64,000 nucleotides of DNA, taken from the NCBI RefSeq assembly GCF_003254055.1, contig NZ_QKZT01000007.1:124001-188000 (forward strand), in the 5' to 3' direction. Below the pieces are notes generated by a model. It worked only from the letters and a program-made list of their open reading frames with translations, ran no database searches and was not told the DNA's origin. Below, in pieces: positions 44,460 to 54,009 of this stretch (position 1 is its first letter; each line of letters opens with the position of its first letter). Origin of the DNA: Algoriphagus chordae. GTDB taxonomy: Bacteria; Bacteroidota; Bacteroidia; Cytophagales; Cyclobacteriaceae. The position numbers and the translations under genes were made by a program.

Positions 44460-45566
44460 TTATAAGGAATTGAATACCTCTTTCGCTTTTTTAGGAATTC
44501 TTACTGCTAGTGTGAAATTGATCAAGTAATCTGCAAATGCTGCATCGCCATGAACCTCATTGTCTGGAGTAGAATTCTCGATATCTGTAACACTCTGGGT
44601 TCTATTTCTAAATAAAGCAATTGGTACATTGAGCGTCCCAGTTACATTTCCGAGCATATAGCTGACACCGGGTTCTACAGAAATGATATAGCCAGGTCTT
44701 CGAAATCCTTCGCTTCCGCCAAAGACATCGTGAACAGGAATCCCTTCTATTCTTCCACCCAGAGAAGCACCCAGTCCATGGACTTTTTCAAAGGAATGGA
44801 AGACACCAGTTCTCAGGGCGAATTGGTCTGGAACACTCATGATTGCCTCATTTGGCCGACTTCTATTGGTAGGAGTACCGTTCGTTTCCTTAGGATTGAA
44901 CATGTAAAATCCATCATAGTACAAGAAATTAGTACCACCAATGTTCCAGAGTCCTTGGAAATCTACTATCAGGCCAGTGCCACCATCGCCTAATTGAATA
45001 GATTGATCCACTGTCATTTCAGTAGGCGTACCTTCATCACCTCTATAGAAAGTGCTTGTCGCCGCATAATCTCCAGTTGGGAACTTGATCCCAAGTCCAA
45101 TCGCAGTATTTCCCTTACTGGCCTTTTCTCCCGAAAGCAACCAGTAGCCGGCTCCGATTCTCATGTCGCCGAAACCTTTGGAATAGGAAGTGTGTCTTTC
45201 GGTTCTATTGTGCTCGTAAAGCGAACTTCTTTCGTTGTATTGCAAGGGCAGGGAAACAATTCCGTACAGTCGCTCTGAGAACGCGTAACTGATATTGATG
45301 TCTAGACCATGTTGCTTATTGATCACTTCCGTGTGATCTGTCAGACGATTGTGTTCCTCTTCAGTTCCTCTGAAATGTCTAAATGACTTAAAATAGCGGT
45401 AATTGGCGCTGATGTTCCACTCTCCCTTATTGAGGATATTTCCTTGACCGACAGCATTTCCGAGTCCAGAAAATTGACGTATCGCTACGCAGCCTTGTGC
45501 GAGTGATTCAGATGGGATGGAGTGAAGGAGGACAAGTAAGATTATAAGTATAGAATTTTTTTTCAT
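44460..45566 (-). CDS. Predicted outer-membrane beta-barrel protein
   Basis: The product has 368 residues with a signal peptide (1-23, ending S-L-A-Q) and then alternating strands with aromatic residues typical of a small transporter-like barrel. Features include W-N-I-S-A-N-Y-R-Y-F-K-S-F, G-L-G-I-K-F-P-T-G-D-Y and A-A-F-A-D-Y-L-I-N-F-T. The layout resembles the MetA-pathway (Phenol_MetA_deg-like) barrel group, but I could not fix the family. The strand lies toward cstA and convergent with it. A small secreted-type protein gene lies 142 bp upstream in the same direction, possibly in the same unit. Confidence 0.68.
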   Translation of the reverse strand: MKKNSILIILLVLLHSIPSESLAQGCVAIRQFSGLGNAVGQGNILNKGEWNISANYRYFKSFRHFRGTEEEHNRLTDHTEVINKQHGLDINISYAFSERLYGIVSLPLQYNERSSLYEHNRTERHTSYSKGFGDMRIGAGYWLLSGEKASKGNTAIGLGIKFPTGDYAATSTFYRGDEGTPTEMTVDQSIQLGDGGTGLIVDFQGLWNIGGTNFLYYDGFYMFNPKETNGTPTNRSRPNEAIMSVPDQFALRTGVFHSFEKVHGLGASLGGRIEGIPVHDVFGGSEGFRRPGYIISVEPGVSYMLGNVTGTLNVPIALFRNRTQSVTDIENSTPDNEVHGDAAFADYLINFTLAVRIPKKAKEVFNSL

Positions 45567-45708
45567 GATAGGTTGGGTAATTATTAGACAAAATTTTAAT
45601 TCCGCTTAAATAGCAGGTAAGCCATATCATCCATACAGATTAAATGGTGTACCCCAGCTCTACGCTGAGAAACTTCCCAGCTAGTCTTTAAGCATTTTGT
45701 ATGAAGAA

Positions 45709-46293
45709 TTATCCCAACCTAGGCGGAGGAGTATGAAGTTGAAAAAATGGATTCGTATAAGAAAGGAATTGAAAATCAGGTGAATCATTCGAATTTGCAG
45801 CCTGCGTGAATGCCAAGGTATTTTTAATAGGCTGAATATAGTCTTTGGCAATTAGCTTAATGGTTTGCTTACCATTATGATCTTGAGATGTTTCATCGTC
45901 TGTCAAAAAGGAAATCCACTTTTTCACAGTATTGTCTAATAAGCCACGCGCTGTATCCGGTACGACGATCACTTGTAAAGTGTCATTTTGATAGCGCTGC
46001 TTTATCGCCCGATAATATTGACCGTCTTTCTCAAATGAAGTATTAGTAGTATGAAAATCTTCCTGATTGGCCATATACGGTGCAGAAAGAGGAACTTCAA
46101 GTAACATCTCCTGAACTTCCACAGAATTCTCTCCATATATTTTTTCCTCCCACTTACTCTCAATATGCTGATCGTAGGAAAAATAGAATGCATAGTAGCC
46201 AAAATGATAAATGGCAAAGCAGGCAAAAAGGAATATGGAAAGGGTTTTCTTCAATTCTGGGTTTATTACAATTTGAAAAGTATTAAAATTCAA
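45709..46293 (-). CDS. Membrane-anchored protein of unknown function ending in P-P-P-R-L-G
   Basis: The product has 194 residues with one N-terminal membrane segment (about 17-37), then an apparently periplasmic, mixed-charge domain and the tail Q-L-H-T-P-P-P-R-L-G. I recognise no family. Genes for small proteins with a Pro-rich C-terminus are often found just upstream of barrel or receptor genes in Bacteroidota metal-related loci. That would fit the barrel gene 142 bp downstream, but no metal-binding motif is visible here. Confidence 0.62.
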   Translation of the reverse strand: MNFNTFQIVINPELKKTLSIFLFACFAIYHFGYYAFYFSYDQHIESKWEEKIYGENSVEVQEMLLEVPLSAPYMANQEDFHTTNTSFEKDGQYYRAIKQRYQNDTLQVIVVPDTARGLLDNTVKKWISFLTDDETSQDHNGKQTIKLIAKDYIQPIKNTLAFTQAANSNDSPDFQFLSYTNPFFQLHTPPPRLG

Positions 46294-46379
46294 TTTGAAT
46301 AACCAACTCTTTCCTAGAATATTTGTATAGATATATTATTGAATACTACTAATTCAAAATAATCAGCTATAAATTAAAA

Positions 46380-46577
46380 CTATCTGAAATAATATTTTGA
46401 TAAAAATAAAAACATCAAAAGAATAAGACAGGCTGTTCCATAGATCTTTAGGACTTTCAGACGATTCATCCTATCCAAAAACCATAAGACCAATACAGGG
46501 CGAATCAGTCCAAGTACTAGACTGATTGCCGAAAAGCAGCATAGAAACCAAATCAAATACAGAACGGCAGTCTTCAT
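46380..46577 (-). CDS. Small two-helix membrane protein
   Basis: The product has 65 residues with two hydrophobic segments (about 4-33 and 46-62) joined by a short basic loop (R-M-N-R-L-K-V-L-K-I-Y-G). The pattern G-L-I-x-P...R-x-x-V-x-x-x-Y-G resembles small conserved membrane proteins of unknown function that I recall from several phyla. It lies just after the infB terminator; a weak box TAGTTTTA on the minus strand (46589-46582) may drive it. The small size leaves some doubt. Confidence 0.5.
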   Translation of the reverse strand: MKTAVLYLIWFLCCFSAISLVLGLIRPVLVLWFLDRMNRLKVLKIYGTACLILLMFLFLSKYYFR

Positions 46578-46590
46578 AGCATAAAACTAG

Positions 46591-46617
46591 AAAAGGAACA
46601 GCAATGCTGTTCCTTTT
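46591..46617 (-). terminator. Intrinsic terminator after infB
   Basis: Two complementary 13-base arms meet almost directly (46591-46603 with 46605-46617), so the inner pairs open as the loop. The stem end is T-rich on the minus strand. It is the only terminator seen for the rimP-nusA-infB unit. Confidence 0.7.
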
Positions 46618-46639
46618 CAATTATATATCTAAGCGAGAA

Positions 46640-49519
46640 TTACTTCTTACGCTTGATCTCTTTCATTTCGTAACCTTCAATTGTATCATCAATTTCAATG
46701 TTGTTGAAATTCTTGATCGAGATACCACACTCATATCCAGCTTTCACTTCAGCTACATCGTCTTTGAATCGCTTCAATTGATCGATTTCTCCTTCGTGAA
46801 TCACGATACCGTCTCTGATCACACGGATCTTGTTCTTTCTGGTGATGAAACCATCAGTAACATAAGAACCTGCAACAGTACCAATTTTGGTGATTTTGAA
46901 GACCTCTCTTACTTGGATATTACCAGTAATTACTTCTTCAAATGTAGGCTCAAGCATACCCTCGATAGCATCTTTGATCTGGTTGATCGCATCGTAGATG
47001 ATAGAGTAATGTCTGATTTCGATCTCTTCCTGTTCTGCCAATTTCTTAGCATTAGGAGAAGGTCTCACCTGGAATCCAAGAATAATCGCATCAGAAGCAG
47101 AAGCTAGCAATACATCAGATTCTGAGATCTGACCCACACCTTTGTGGATAATGCTCACACTTACTTCATCTTTAGAAAGTTTCAATAGTGAATCAGAAAG
47201 TGCTTCTACTGATCCATCCACATCACCTTTGATGATGATATTCAATTCCTTGAAGCTACCGATAGCCAAACGACGACCGATTTCATCCAAAGTAATATGT
47301 TTCTTAGTTCGTAAACTTTGCTCTCTCTGGATTTGCTCTCTTGAGTTAGCGATATCTCTAGCTTCACGTTCTGTATCGTAAACTTTGATGATATCACCTG
47401 CCTGAGGAGCTCCACCAAGACCTAGCACCTGAACAGGTGTAGATGGTCCAGCTTCTTTCAGTTTCTTTCCTTTATGATCAAACATCGCTTTCACACGACC
47501 GTGATGCTGACCAGCAAGGATAATATCTCCTACTCTCAAAGTACCTGCCTGAACCATTATAGTAGAGACATAACCACGTCCTTTATCCAAAGAAGCTTCG
47601 ATTACTGTACCTGCAGCATTTTTGTCAGGATTGGCTGTAAGCTCCAATACTTCAGATTCAAGGAGTACTTTCTCCAATAAGTCATCAATACCTTCACCTG
47701 TTTTGGCTGAGATGTCTTGAGATTGGAATTTACCACCCCACTCTTCTATCAAGAGATTCATATTAGCTAGCTCTTCCTTGATCTTGGCAGGGTTAGCATT
47801 TGGTCTATCAATTTTGTTGATAGCGAAAATCATTGGTACACCAGCAACTTGTGCGTGGTTGATTGCCTCTTTTGTCTGAGGCATGATATTATCATCTGCT
47901 GCAATCACAATGATCGCGACATCCGTGATTTTGGCACCACGAGCACGCATCGCCGTAAAGGCTTCGTGACCTGGAGTGTCAAGGAAGGCAATCTTATGAC
48001 CAGTCTTAGTCATTACATCATAAGCACCAATGTGCTGGGTAATTCCACCTGCTTCATCAGCAGTCACCTTGGACATACGGATGTAATCTAGCAAGGAAGT
48101 CTTACCATGATCGACGTGACCCATGATCGTAACGATCGGCGCTCTTTCTATTAACTGATCTGGAGAATCTTCCTCCTCTACCTCGATTTCATCTTCGATA
48201 GATTTGGTGAATTCTACCTCATAACCAAACTCGTCTGCAATTATTGTAATTGCTTCGGCATCTAGTCGCTGGTTGATAGAAACAAACATACCCAAAGACA
48301 TACAAGCTGAAATAACCTGGTTGACAGACAAATCCATTAATGCTGCTAGGTCATTTGCGGAAATAAATTCAGTAACCTTTAAGATTTTCACCTCATCAGT
48401 TTCGAAATCTACATCTCTCACTCGTTCAGCCTTCTTATCTCTACGGCTCTTACCTTTTCCTCCTCCAGCACTTTTGCCTTGAAGACGTGCTAAAGTTTGT
48501 TTGATCTGATCTTGGATTTCCTTTTGAGTAGGCTCAGCTTTCTGAACTCTATTCGGAGCTCCTCCTCTAGGGTTTCCTCCACGTGCACCTCCACGCTGAG
48601 CATTTTGAGGTCTATTTCCTGGACCGCCTGGGCGATTTCCTGGTCCTCCTGGTTTATCTATACGCTTACGTGGTCGTTTTTTATCTCTTCCTCTTTCATC
48701 AGAAGAAGCAACTGGCCCACCTTTTTTCTTTGGTCGATCTGCAGGGAGTTCTATTTTACCCAATACAGTAAGCCCTTTGAGGGATTCTGCTTTTGCAGCA
48801 ATCACCTGATCCTTAGGAGCGGGTGGAACTGGTGCAGCAGGCTGTTGTGGCGCTGGCTTAGGCTGTTCTTTGGCTGCCTGAGGAGCTGGTGGAACATTTG
48901 GTTTCTTCGCTTCCTGAGCAGGTTTTGGCTGAGGCTTAGACTGCTGAGAAGCATGAGGCTTCTTCGCATCACCTTGCTTTTGACCTTGCTTATGCTGACC
49001 ATGCCTATGCTTAGGGGTTGGTGCAACATTTTTGCTCAAGTCGATTTTACCCAAAACCTTAATACCCTCTAATTTTGGAGATTCGGTAGAAACTTTCTCC
49101 GGCTCGGCAGGCGGAGTAGGTGCAGAAGTCGGCGCTGGCTTTGGCTCTTCAGCCGCCTTTGGCGCAGGCGCTGGGCTTGGTGCTGGAGCAGCAGGCTTTG
49201 GCTCCTCTGCTGCCTTAGGGGCAGGAGGTGCTGGAGCGGGTGCTGGCTCTACTGGCTTCGGCTCCTCTTTTGGAGTTTCGGGCTCTATAGAGATAGGCTC
49301 ATGGCGCTTCCCTATAGAGAGGTGTGAAGCCTCTTCTTTATCTAGGGCAGAAGACTGGAACTCCTTATTCAACATTTCAACTTGACTCATGTTGATTTTG
49401 GAATTCGGATTATTCTCCACTTCATAGCCCTTTTTAGCCAAGGACTCAACTATGGTTGCCGTACCCACGTTGAGTTTTCTGGCTATCTGGCCTAAACGCA
49501 TCATTTTTTCTTCTGACAT
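46640..49519 (-). CDS. infB: Translation initiation factor IF-2
   Basis: IF-2 is the GTPase that places initiator fMet-tRNA on the ribosome. From ATG 49519 the protein has 959 residues; a TTG two codons upstream is unlikely. It has the N-terminal [14 protein letters not shown] domain, then a long Pro/Ala/Lys-rich disordered linker (about 70-340). The GTPase domain follows with [10 protein letters not shown] (P-loop), D-T-P-G-H-E and N-K-I-D, then beta-barrel domains 2 to 4. It follows nusA and rimP in the usual cluster order. Confidence 0.96.
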   Translation of the reverse strand: MSEEKMMRLGQIARKLNVGTATIVESLAKKGYEVENNPNSKINMSQVEMLNKEFQSSALDKEEASHLSIGKRHEPISIEPETPKEEPKPVEPAPAPAPPAPKAAEEPKPAAPAPSPAPAPKAAEEPKPAPTSAPTPPAEPEKVSTESPKLEGIKVLGKIDLSKNVAPTPKHRHGQHKQGQKQGDAKKPHASQQSKPQPKPAQEAKKPNVPPAPQAAKEQPKPAPQQPAAPVPPAPKDQVIAAKAESLKGLTVLGKIELPADRPKKKGGPVASSDERGRDKKRPRKRIDKPGGPGNRPGGPGNRPQNAQRGGARGGNPRGGAPNRVQKAEPTQKEIQDQIKQTLARLQGKSAGGGKGKSRRDKKAERVRDVDFETDEVKILKVTEFISANDLAALMDLSVNQVISACMSLGMFVSINQRLDAEAITIIADEFGYEVEFTKSIEDEIEVEEEDSPDQLIERAPIVTIMGHVDHGKTSLLDYIRMSKVTADEAGGITQHIGAYDVMTKTGHKIAFLDTPGHEAFTAMRARGAKITDVAIIVIAADDNIMPQTKEAINHAQVAGVPMIFAINKIDRPNANPAKIKEELANMNLLIEEWGGKFQSQDISAKTGEGIDDLLEKVLLESEVLELTANPDKNAAGTVIEASLDKGRGYVSTIMVQAGTLRVGDIILAGQHHGRVKAMFDHKGKKLKEAGPSTPVQVLGLGGAPQAGDIIKVYDTEREARDIANSREQIQREQSLRTKKHITLDEIGRRLAIGSFKELNIIIKGDVDGSVEALSDSLLKLSKDEVSVSIIHKGVGQISESDVLLASASDAIILGFQVRPSPNAKKLAEQEEIEIRHYSIIYDAINQIKDAIEGMLEPTFEEVITGNIQVREVFKITKIGTVAGSYVTDGFITRKNKIRVIRDGIVIHEGEIDQLKRFKDDVAEVKAGYECGISIKNFNNIEIDDTIEGYEMKEIKRKK

Positions 49520-49581
49520 AAGCAAAAACTTCTTTCGAAATCTTAAATAATTAGGGTATTACACGGGGGTTATTTCCCGAT

Positions 49582-50826
49582 TTATTGATCAAATTCTTGT
49601 CCGAGAATCCTGAATATCTCGTCAACAGTCTCTTCTTCAAGTTCTGTTCTACGTGTCAGGTCCTCTTTAGTCAAGCTCAATACACTTTTAGCCGTATCAA
49701 GACCTGTCTTTTTTAATTCGTCGATAATCCAGCTGTCGATCTCATCCACAAACTCTTTCAAATCAACGTCTTCTTCTTCGAGCTCATTCAACTCACGGAA
49801 TACATCGATCTCATAACCAATCAATCTACTCGCAAGCTTGATATTATATCCACCTTTACCGATAGCAAGTGATACTTGATCTGGCTTAAGGAATACTGAT
49901 ATTCTCTTTGTTTCTTCATTTGCAGTGATCGAGGAAACCTTAGCAGGACTCAATGCACGTGTGACATATAAGTCAAGGTTTTCAGTGAAATTGATCACAT
50001 CAATATTTTCATTCTGCAATTCTCTTACCACAGCGTGAATTCTTGATCCCTTCATTCCCACACAAGCTCCAACTGGATCTATACGATCATCGTAAGATTC
50101 AACTGCAACTTTTGCTCTTTCTCCTGGCTCTCTTACTATCTTGATGATCGTAATCAATCCATCATATACCTCAGGTACTTCATTCTCAAATAAACGCTCC
50201 AAGAAAATCGGTGAAGTTCTAGAAAGAATAATCTTAGGATTACCATTAGACATATCCACTCGGTGAACAATTGCCTTTACGGAATCTCCTTTTCTGAAGC
50301 GATCTTTAGATATCTGCTCTGCTTTTGGCAAAATCAATTCGTTGCCATCATTATCCATCAGAAGAATCTCTCTTCCTAGAATCTGATAAACCTCAGCACT
50401 TACGATCTCTCCTACGAGCTCTTCATACTTATTATAAAGAATATCTTTTTCGAGATCTTTGATTCGCTGGATCAATGTCTGACGAGCCATCTGCACAGCA
50501 CGTCTTCCAAAAGCTTCCAATTCAATTTTCTCGTAAACCTCTTCTCCTATTTCAAAATCTGGCTCTATTTTGCGGGCTTCCGCAAAGCTGATTTTATCAA
50601 AATCCCATATGTCCTCAGAATCGTCATCGACAATTTCTCGGATACGGAATATCTCAAGGTCACCTTGATCAGCGTTAATGGTCACATCGAAGTTTTCATC
50701 ATTTTCAAACTTCTTGCGAATCATCGCTCTGAACACATCTTCCAAGATACGGATCATCGTAGGTCGATCCACATTTTTAGATCTCGCAAATTCAGCGAAG
50801 GATTCTATTAAGACTTTGGCATCCAT
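49582..50826 (-). CDS. nusA: Transcription termination/antitermination factor NusA
   Basis: NusA binds RNA polymerase and nascent RNA and controls pausing, termination and antitermination. The 414 residues have the N-terminal polymerase-binding domain and an S1 domain (about 130-200). Two KH domains follow, with G-A-C-V-G-M-K-G-S-R-I and A-I-G-K-G-G-Y-N-I-K. The C-terminus is short with a helix-hairpin-helix-like tail and acidic residues; the E. coli protein is longer by its two acidic repeats. It lies 5 bp after rimP and 62 bp before infB. Confidence 0.95.
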   Translation of the reverse strand: MDAKVLIESFAEFARSKNVDRPTMIRILEDVFRAMIRKKFENDENFDVTINADQGDLEIFRIREIVDDDSEDIWDFDKISFAEARKIEPDFEIGEEVYEKIELEAFGRRAVQMARQTLIQRIKDLEKDILYNKYEELVGEIVSAEVYQILGREILLMDNDGNELILPKAEQISKDRFRKGDSVKAIVHRVDMSNGNPKIILSRTSPIFLERLFENEVPEVYDGLITIIKIVREPGERAKVAVESYDDRIDPVGACVGMKGSRIHAVVRELQNENIDVINFTENLDLYVTRALSPAKVSSITANEETKRISVFLKPDQVSLAIGKGGYNIKLASRLIGYEIDVFRELNELEEEDVDLKEFVDEIDSWIIDELKKTGLDTAKSVLSLTKEDLTRRTELEEETVDEIFRILGQEFDQ

Positions 50827-50831
50827 TTGAT

Positions 50832-51308
50832 TTATTTAAAAGATACTTGTACAATTGATTTCTTCATCTCTTCGAAAGGAAGAGAAACTTCCTCCTCTGT
50901 GGCTTTTTTGCCTTTTTCTTTTTTCTTTTTCACTAGTACTTTCACACCGGTTTCTGAAACTTCCAACAGCTTACCTTGAATTTCTTCTCCCGAAGTCAAA
51001 GAAATCTTTAGCTCCCTGCCAATATTTTTCTGAAATTGTCTCCTACTACTCAGCGGGAAGTCTAGTCCTGGAGAAGAAACCTCCAGAATATACGCTTCAG
51101 GCATCATGTCTTTTGCCTCCAGCTCTTCCGATACCGCCCTGCTTAGCTTAGCGCAAGCCTGGATAGTAACCCCCTCATCAGCGTCTAGAAGGATGTTGAG
51201 AAGCATTTTACCTGATTTCTCAGATATTTTCACCTCTACAATGAAATGATTTTCATCCGGAAGATGCTTCTCTACAATCTCTTCGATAGCTTGTTTCAAT
51301 TCAGTCAT
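50832..51308 (-). CDS. rimP: Ribosome maturation factor RimP
   Basis: RimP assists 30S subunit maturation. From ATG 51308 the product has 158 residues; alternative in-frame ATGs lie at 51317 and 51335, the latter inside a leader hairpin. The N-terminal domain (V-E-V-K-I-S-E...L-D-A-D-E-G-V-T) and the signature Y-I-L-E-V-S-S-P-G-L-D-F-P-L fit the family. A basic C-terminal SH3-like domain includes a K-K-K-K-E-K-G-K-K insertion. It is the first gene of the rimP-nusA-infB operon. Confidence 0.92.
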   Translation of the reverse strand: MTELKQAIEEIVEKHLPDENHFIVEVKISEKSGKMLLNILLDADEGVTIQACAKLSRAVSEELEAKDMMPEAYILEVSSPGLDFPLSSRRQFQKNIGRELKISLTSGEEIQGKLLEVSETGVKVLVKKKKEKGKKATEEEVSLPFEEMKKSIVQVSFK

Positions 51309-51324
51309 AGTATGCATAATGAAA

Positions 51325-51348
51325 GAGGGGACCATATGGTGTCCCCTC
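51325..51348 (-). promoter_or_regulatory. Hairpin in the rimP leader
   Basis: An 8-bp GC-rich stem (51325-51332 with 51341-51348) encloses an 8-base loop that contains one candidate ATG (51335). If the start is 51308, this is a 5'-leader hairpin 16 nt before it. It could affect translation initiation. Confidence 0.35.
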
Positions 51349-51369
51349 CAGAAACTTTCGAATACGACG

Positions 51370-51400
51370 CAAAGGTAAAATAATTTTGCAGTAAAAACAA
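51370..51400 (-). promoter_or_regulatory. Promoter of the rimP-nusA-infB operon
   Basis: On the minus strand TTG (51400-51398), a 20-bp spacer and TACCTTTG (51377-51370), a perfect TAnnTTTG box, lie about 60 bp before the rimP start codon. Confidence 0.6.
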
Positions 51401-51540
51401 TGTGCCTCCTAAATCATGAGATAGAGATAAGTAGCTTTTTTTTCACTAAAAAACTTCTTCAAACTAAAGCAACATAAGAATCATTTGATTTTGTTACCAA
51501 AAAATATCGCGATTCTATCAAATTTGTCCCATTAAGATAA

Positions 51541-51548
51541 TAATTTTG
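51541..51548 (+). promoter_or_regulatory. -7 box of the mreB operon
   Basis: TAATTTTG matches TAnnTTTG. Transcription from near 51554 would give a leader of about 70 nt before the mreB ATG. A TTTG (51523-51526) lies only 14 bp upstream, closer than usual. Confidence 0.5.
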
Positions 51549-51625
51549 CCGACCTCCGTTTAATATGAGTGCTTAGCGTAGTATATTAAACTCTTAACTC
51601 CAGTAAATACTATTAATACCTAACA

Positions 51626-52654
51626 ATGGGATTATTTGACTTTTTCTCTAGTGACATCGCAATTGACCTCGGTACTGCAAATACCCTGATCATTCATAAA
51701 GATAAAATTGTAGTTGACGAACCTTCGATTATCGCAATCGACAAGACCACCAATCGCGTATTGGCGGTAGGTCGTGAAGCAATGAACATGCACGAGAAAA
51801 CGCATGAAAATATAAAAACTATCCGTCCCCTGAAAGATGGAGTAATCGCTGATTTCTACGCCGCCGAGCAAATGATCCGAGGTTTGATCAAAATGATCCC
51901 AGGACAGAAAAAAGGCTTATTCCCACAGTCCCACCGCATGGTGATCTGTATTCCATCTGGAATCACCGAGGTAGAAAAAAGAGCTGTACGTGACTCCGCT
52001 GAACACGCTGGAGCCAAAGAAGTCTATATGATTTTCGAACCGATCGCTGCAGCAATCGGTATCGGGATCGACATCGAGAAACCAATGGGATCCATGATCG
52101 TGGATATCGGGGGTGGTACCACAGAGATTGCCTTGATCGCTCTCTCAGGTATCGTGGCAGATCAGTCTATCAGAGTTGCTGGTGACACCTTCACCAAAGA
52201 TATTCTGGACTACATGCGTCGTCAGCACAACTTGCTAATCGGTGAGAGATCTGCTGAAAAAGTAAAAATCGCCATCGGTTCTGCCTTGACAGAGCTAGAC
52301 GAGCCACCGGAGGATTACGAGATCAGAGGTCGTGACTTGATGACTGGTATTCCTAAGGTGATCAAAGTTTCGTATTCTGAAATTGCTTTCTCCTTGGATA
52401 AATCTGTTTCCAAAATCGAAGAAGCTGTGCTGAAGGCATTGGAGATTTCTCCACCAGAACTTTCTGCTGATATCTATGACAACGGTATTCACCTTACAGG
52501 TGGTGGAGCATTGCTGAAAGGTCTTGACAAGAGATTGCATCAAAAGACCAAGCTTCCAATCCATATTGCAGAAGATCCTCTTAGAGCTGTAGTGAGAGGA
52601 ACAGGCACTGCCTTGAAAAACATACAGAATTTCCGAACAGTATTGATGACATAA
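51626..52654 (+). CDS. mreB: Rod shape-determining protein MreB
   Basis: MreB is the bacterial actin that forms membrane-bound filaments and guides side-wall synthesis. The 342 residues are typical. The actin-fold motifs are I-D-L-G-T-A-N-T (phosphate 1, about 13-20), M-I-V-D-I-G-G-G-T-T (phosphate 2, about 156-165) and H-L-T-G-G-G-A-L-L (adenosine region, about 288-296). An N-terminal amphipathic stretch (M-G-L-F-D-F-F-S) fits membrane binding. It is the first gene of a five-gene morphogenesis operon. Confidence 0.97.
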   Translation: MGLFDFFSSDIAIDLGTANTLIIHKDKIVVDEPSIIAIDKTTNRVLAVGREAMNMHEKTHENIKTIRPLKDGVIADFYAAEQMIRGLIKMIPGQKKGLFPQSHRMVICIPSGITEVEKRAVRDSAEHAGAKEVYMIFEPIAAAIGIGIDIEKPMGSMIVDIGGGTTEIALIALSGIVADQSIRVAGDTFTKDILDYMRRQHNLLIGERSAEKVKIAIGSALTELDEPPEDYEIRGRDLMTGIPKVIKVSYSEIAFSLDKSVSKIEEAVLKALEISPPELSADIYDNGIHLTGGGALLKGLDKRLHQKTKLPIHIAEDPLRAVVRGTGTALKNIQNFRTVLMT

Positions 52655-52661
52655 ACCCCGA

Positions 52662-53498
52662 ATGCTACGCATCCTTCAATTCCTTTATAGCCTAAGGTCT
52701 TTTCTCTTATTTGTTTTGCTAGAAGTTTTGGCGATAGGATTAATTGTCTCCAATAATTCACCTCAGGGTGCAGCTTTCTTCAATAGTTCCAATGCTTTAA
52801 CCGGATCGGTCTTTAAGACTCGTTCGGATATCGTGGATTTCTTTTCACTAGCAGAGGCCAATGAGGCCCTCTTAAGTGAAAATGCAGGATTACTACAGCA
52901 TCTCAAAACCATAAATGCGATCCCTGATAGTGCGACGATCCAATTGGATTCTGCCTTCGAGGCACAATTTAATTTCAAAGGAGCTCGTATCATTAGCAAT
53001 TCCCTGCGTTTTGCTCAAAATCACCTTACCCTAAATAAAGGATCCAAAGATGGTGTGAAGACCGGAATGGGCGTTTTCAATGAGCAAGGAGTCATTGGTA
53101 GAGTGAAGTCAGTATCCGAAAATTACGCAGTAGCCATTTCTTTATTGAATACCGAAATGAGCCTTTCTTCCAAAATCAAAGCCAATGATTCATTTGGAAC
53201 AGCTAAATGGGATGGGAAGGATGCTACCAAAACCAAACTGCTATATGTGCCGCGTCACGTGACTGCGAGCCCGGGAGACACGATCGTCACCACTGGATAC
53301 AGCGCTGTGTTCCCCGAAGGCATTCTAGTGGGCATCATCGAAAGTGTAGATCAAAGTGAAGACCCAAACTATCTGGATGTAGTAGTGAACCTTAGTGTAG
53401 ATTTCAGCAAGGCGCACTACGTTTATTTAGTAGAAAACACACGGCTGGATGAGCTTGACAGTCTTAATAAGCAATCAGAATTAGAAAATGAATTTTAA
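52662..53498 (+). CDS. mreC: Rod shape-determining protein MreC
   Basis: MreC is an inner-membrane scaffold that links MreB to the elongasome synthases. The 278 residues have one N-terminal membrane segment (about 12-30), a coiled coil (about 60-90) and two periplasmic beta domains with G-V-I-G-R-V and T-G-Y-S-A-V-F-P-E-G motifs. It lies 7 bp after mreB and overlaps mreD by 11 bp. Confidence 0.93.
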   Translation: MLRILQFLYSLRSFLLFVLLEVLAIGLIVSNNSPQGAAFFNSSNALTGSVFKTRSDIVDFFSLAEANEALLSENAGLLQHLKTINAIPDSATIQLDSAFEAQFNFKGARIISNSLRFAQNHLTLNKGSKDGVKTGMGVFNEQGVIGRVKSVSENYAVAISLLNTEMSLSSKIKANDSFGTAKWDGKDATKTKLLYVPRHVTASPGDTIVTTGYSAVFPEGILVGIIESVDQSEDPNYLDVVVNLSVDFSKAHYVYLVENTRLDELDSLNKQSELENEF

Positions 53499-54009
53499 AA
53501 AACTGATCACTTACATCTTCTTAGTGATTTGTCTGTGTCTGGTGCAGATTTTACTGCTGAAAAACCTAGCACTTTTTGGAGTGGCTTTCTGCTTTATTTA
53601 CCTATTGGTTATCTTGAGTTTTCCAATAAGCATGCGAAGCTTTCCCCTAATCTTGATCAGTTTCGGCTTAGGCTTATTGGTGGATGTTTTTTACGATACA
53701 CTTGGACTTCATGCCGCCGCAGCTACATTTCTAGCTTTTTTGAGACCCTATTGGCTCAAAGCTATCAGACCAAATGGCGGATATGATGATTCCAACAATC
53801 CTACCCTACCTGACATGGGAATTGGCTGGTACATCAGTTATTCTTTACCCTTGGTTTTTGCCTTTTCACTGCTGTTTTTCATTGCGGATCAGTGGGGAAC
53901 TGGGGGATTATTTGGCGTGCTAAACAAAAGCCTTTTCTCCTCGATTTTTACAGTCATTATGGCTATAATTGTACAACTACTGTTCTTCAAACGTAGGAGA
54001 GGAATCTGA
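53488..54009 (+). CDS. mreD: Rod shape-determining protein MreD
   Basis: MreD is a small inner-membrane partner of MreC. The 173 residues form about five membrane segments with the family feature G-L-L-V-D-V-F-Y-D-T-L-G-L-H-A-A-A. Sequence conservation in this family is low, but position between mreC and the PBP2 gene makes the assignment firm. It overlaps the preceding gene by 11 bp and shares one base with the next start codon (TGATG). Confidence 0.9.
   Translation: MNFKKLITYIFLVICLCLVQILLLKNLALFGVAFCFIYLLVILSFPISMRSFPLILISFGLGLLVDVFYDTLGLHAAAATFLAFLRPYWLKAIRPNGGYDDSNNPTLPDMGIGWYISYSLPLVFAFSLLFFIADQWGTGGLFGVLNKSLFSSIFTVIMAIIVQLLFFKRRRGI

Noticed and set aside
48780..49300. Tandem repeats in infB as a possible repeat element
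   Set aside because: These are codon-level repeats of Pro/Ala/Glu/Lys in the disordered IF-2 linker, normal for this protein.
48497..49385. Open frames on the plus strand opposite the IF-2 linker
   Set aside because: They mirror the Pro/Ala/Lys-rich coding of infB on the other strand; composition is biased and no family motif is seen.
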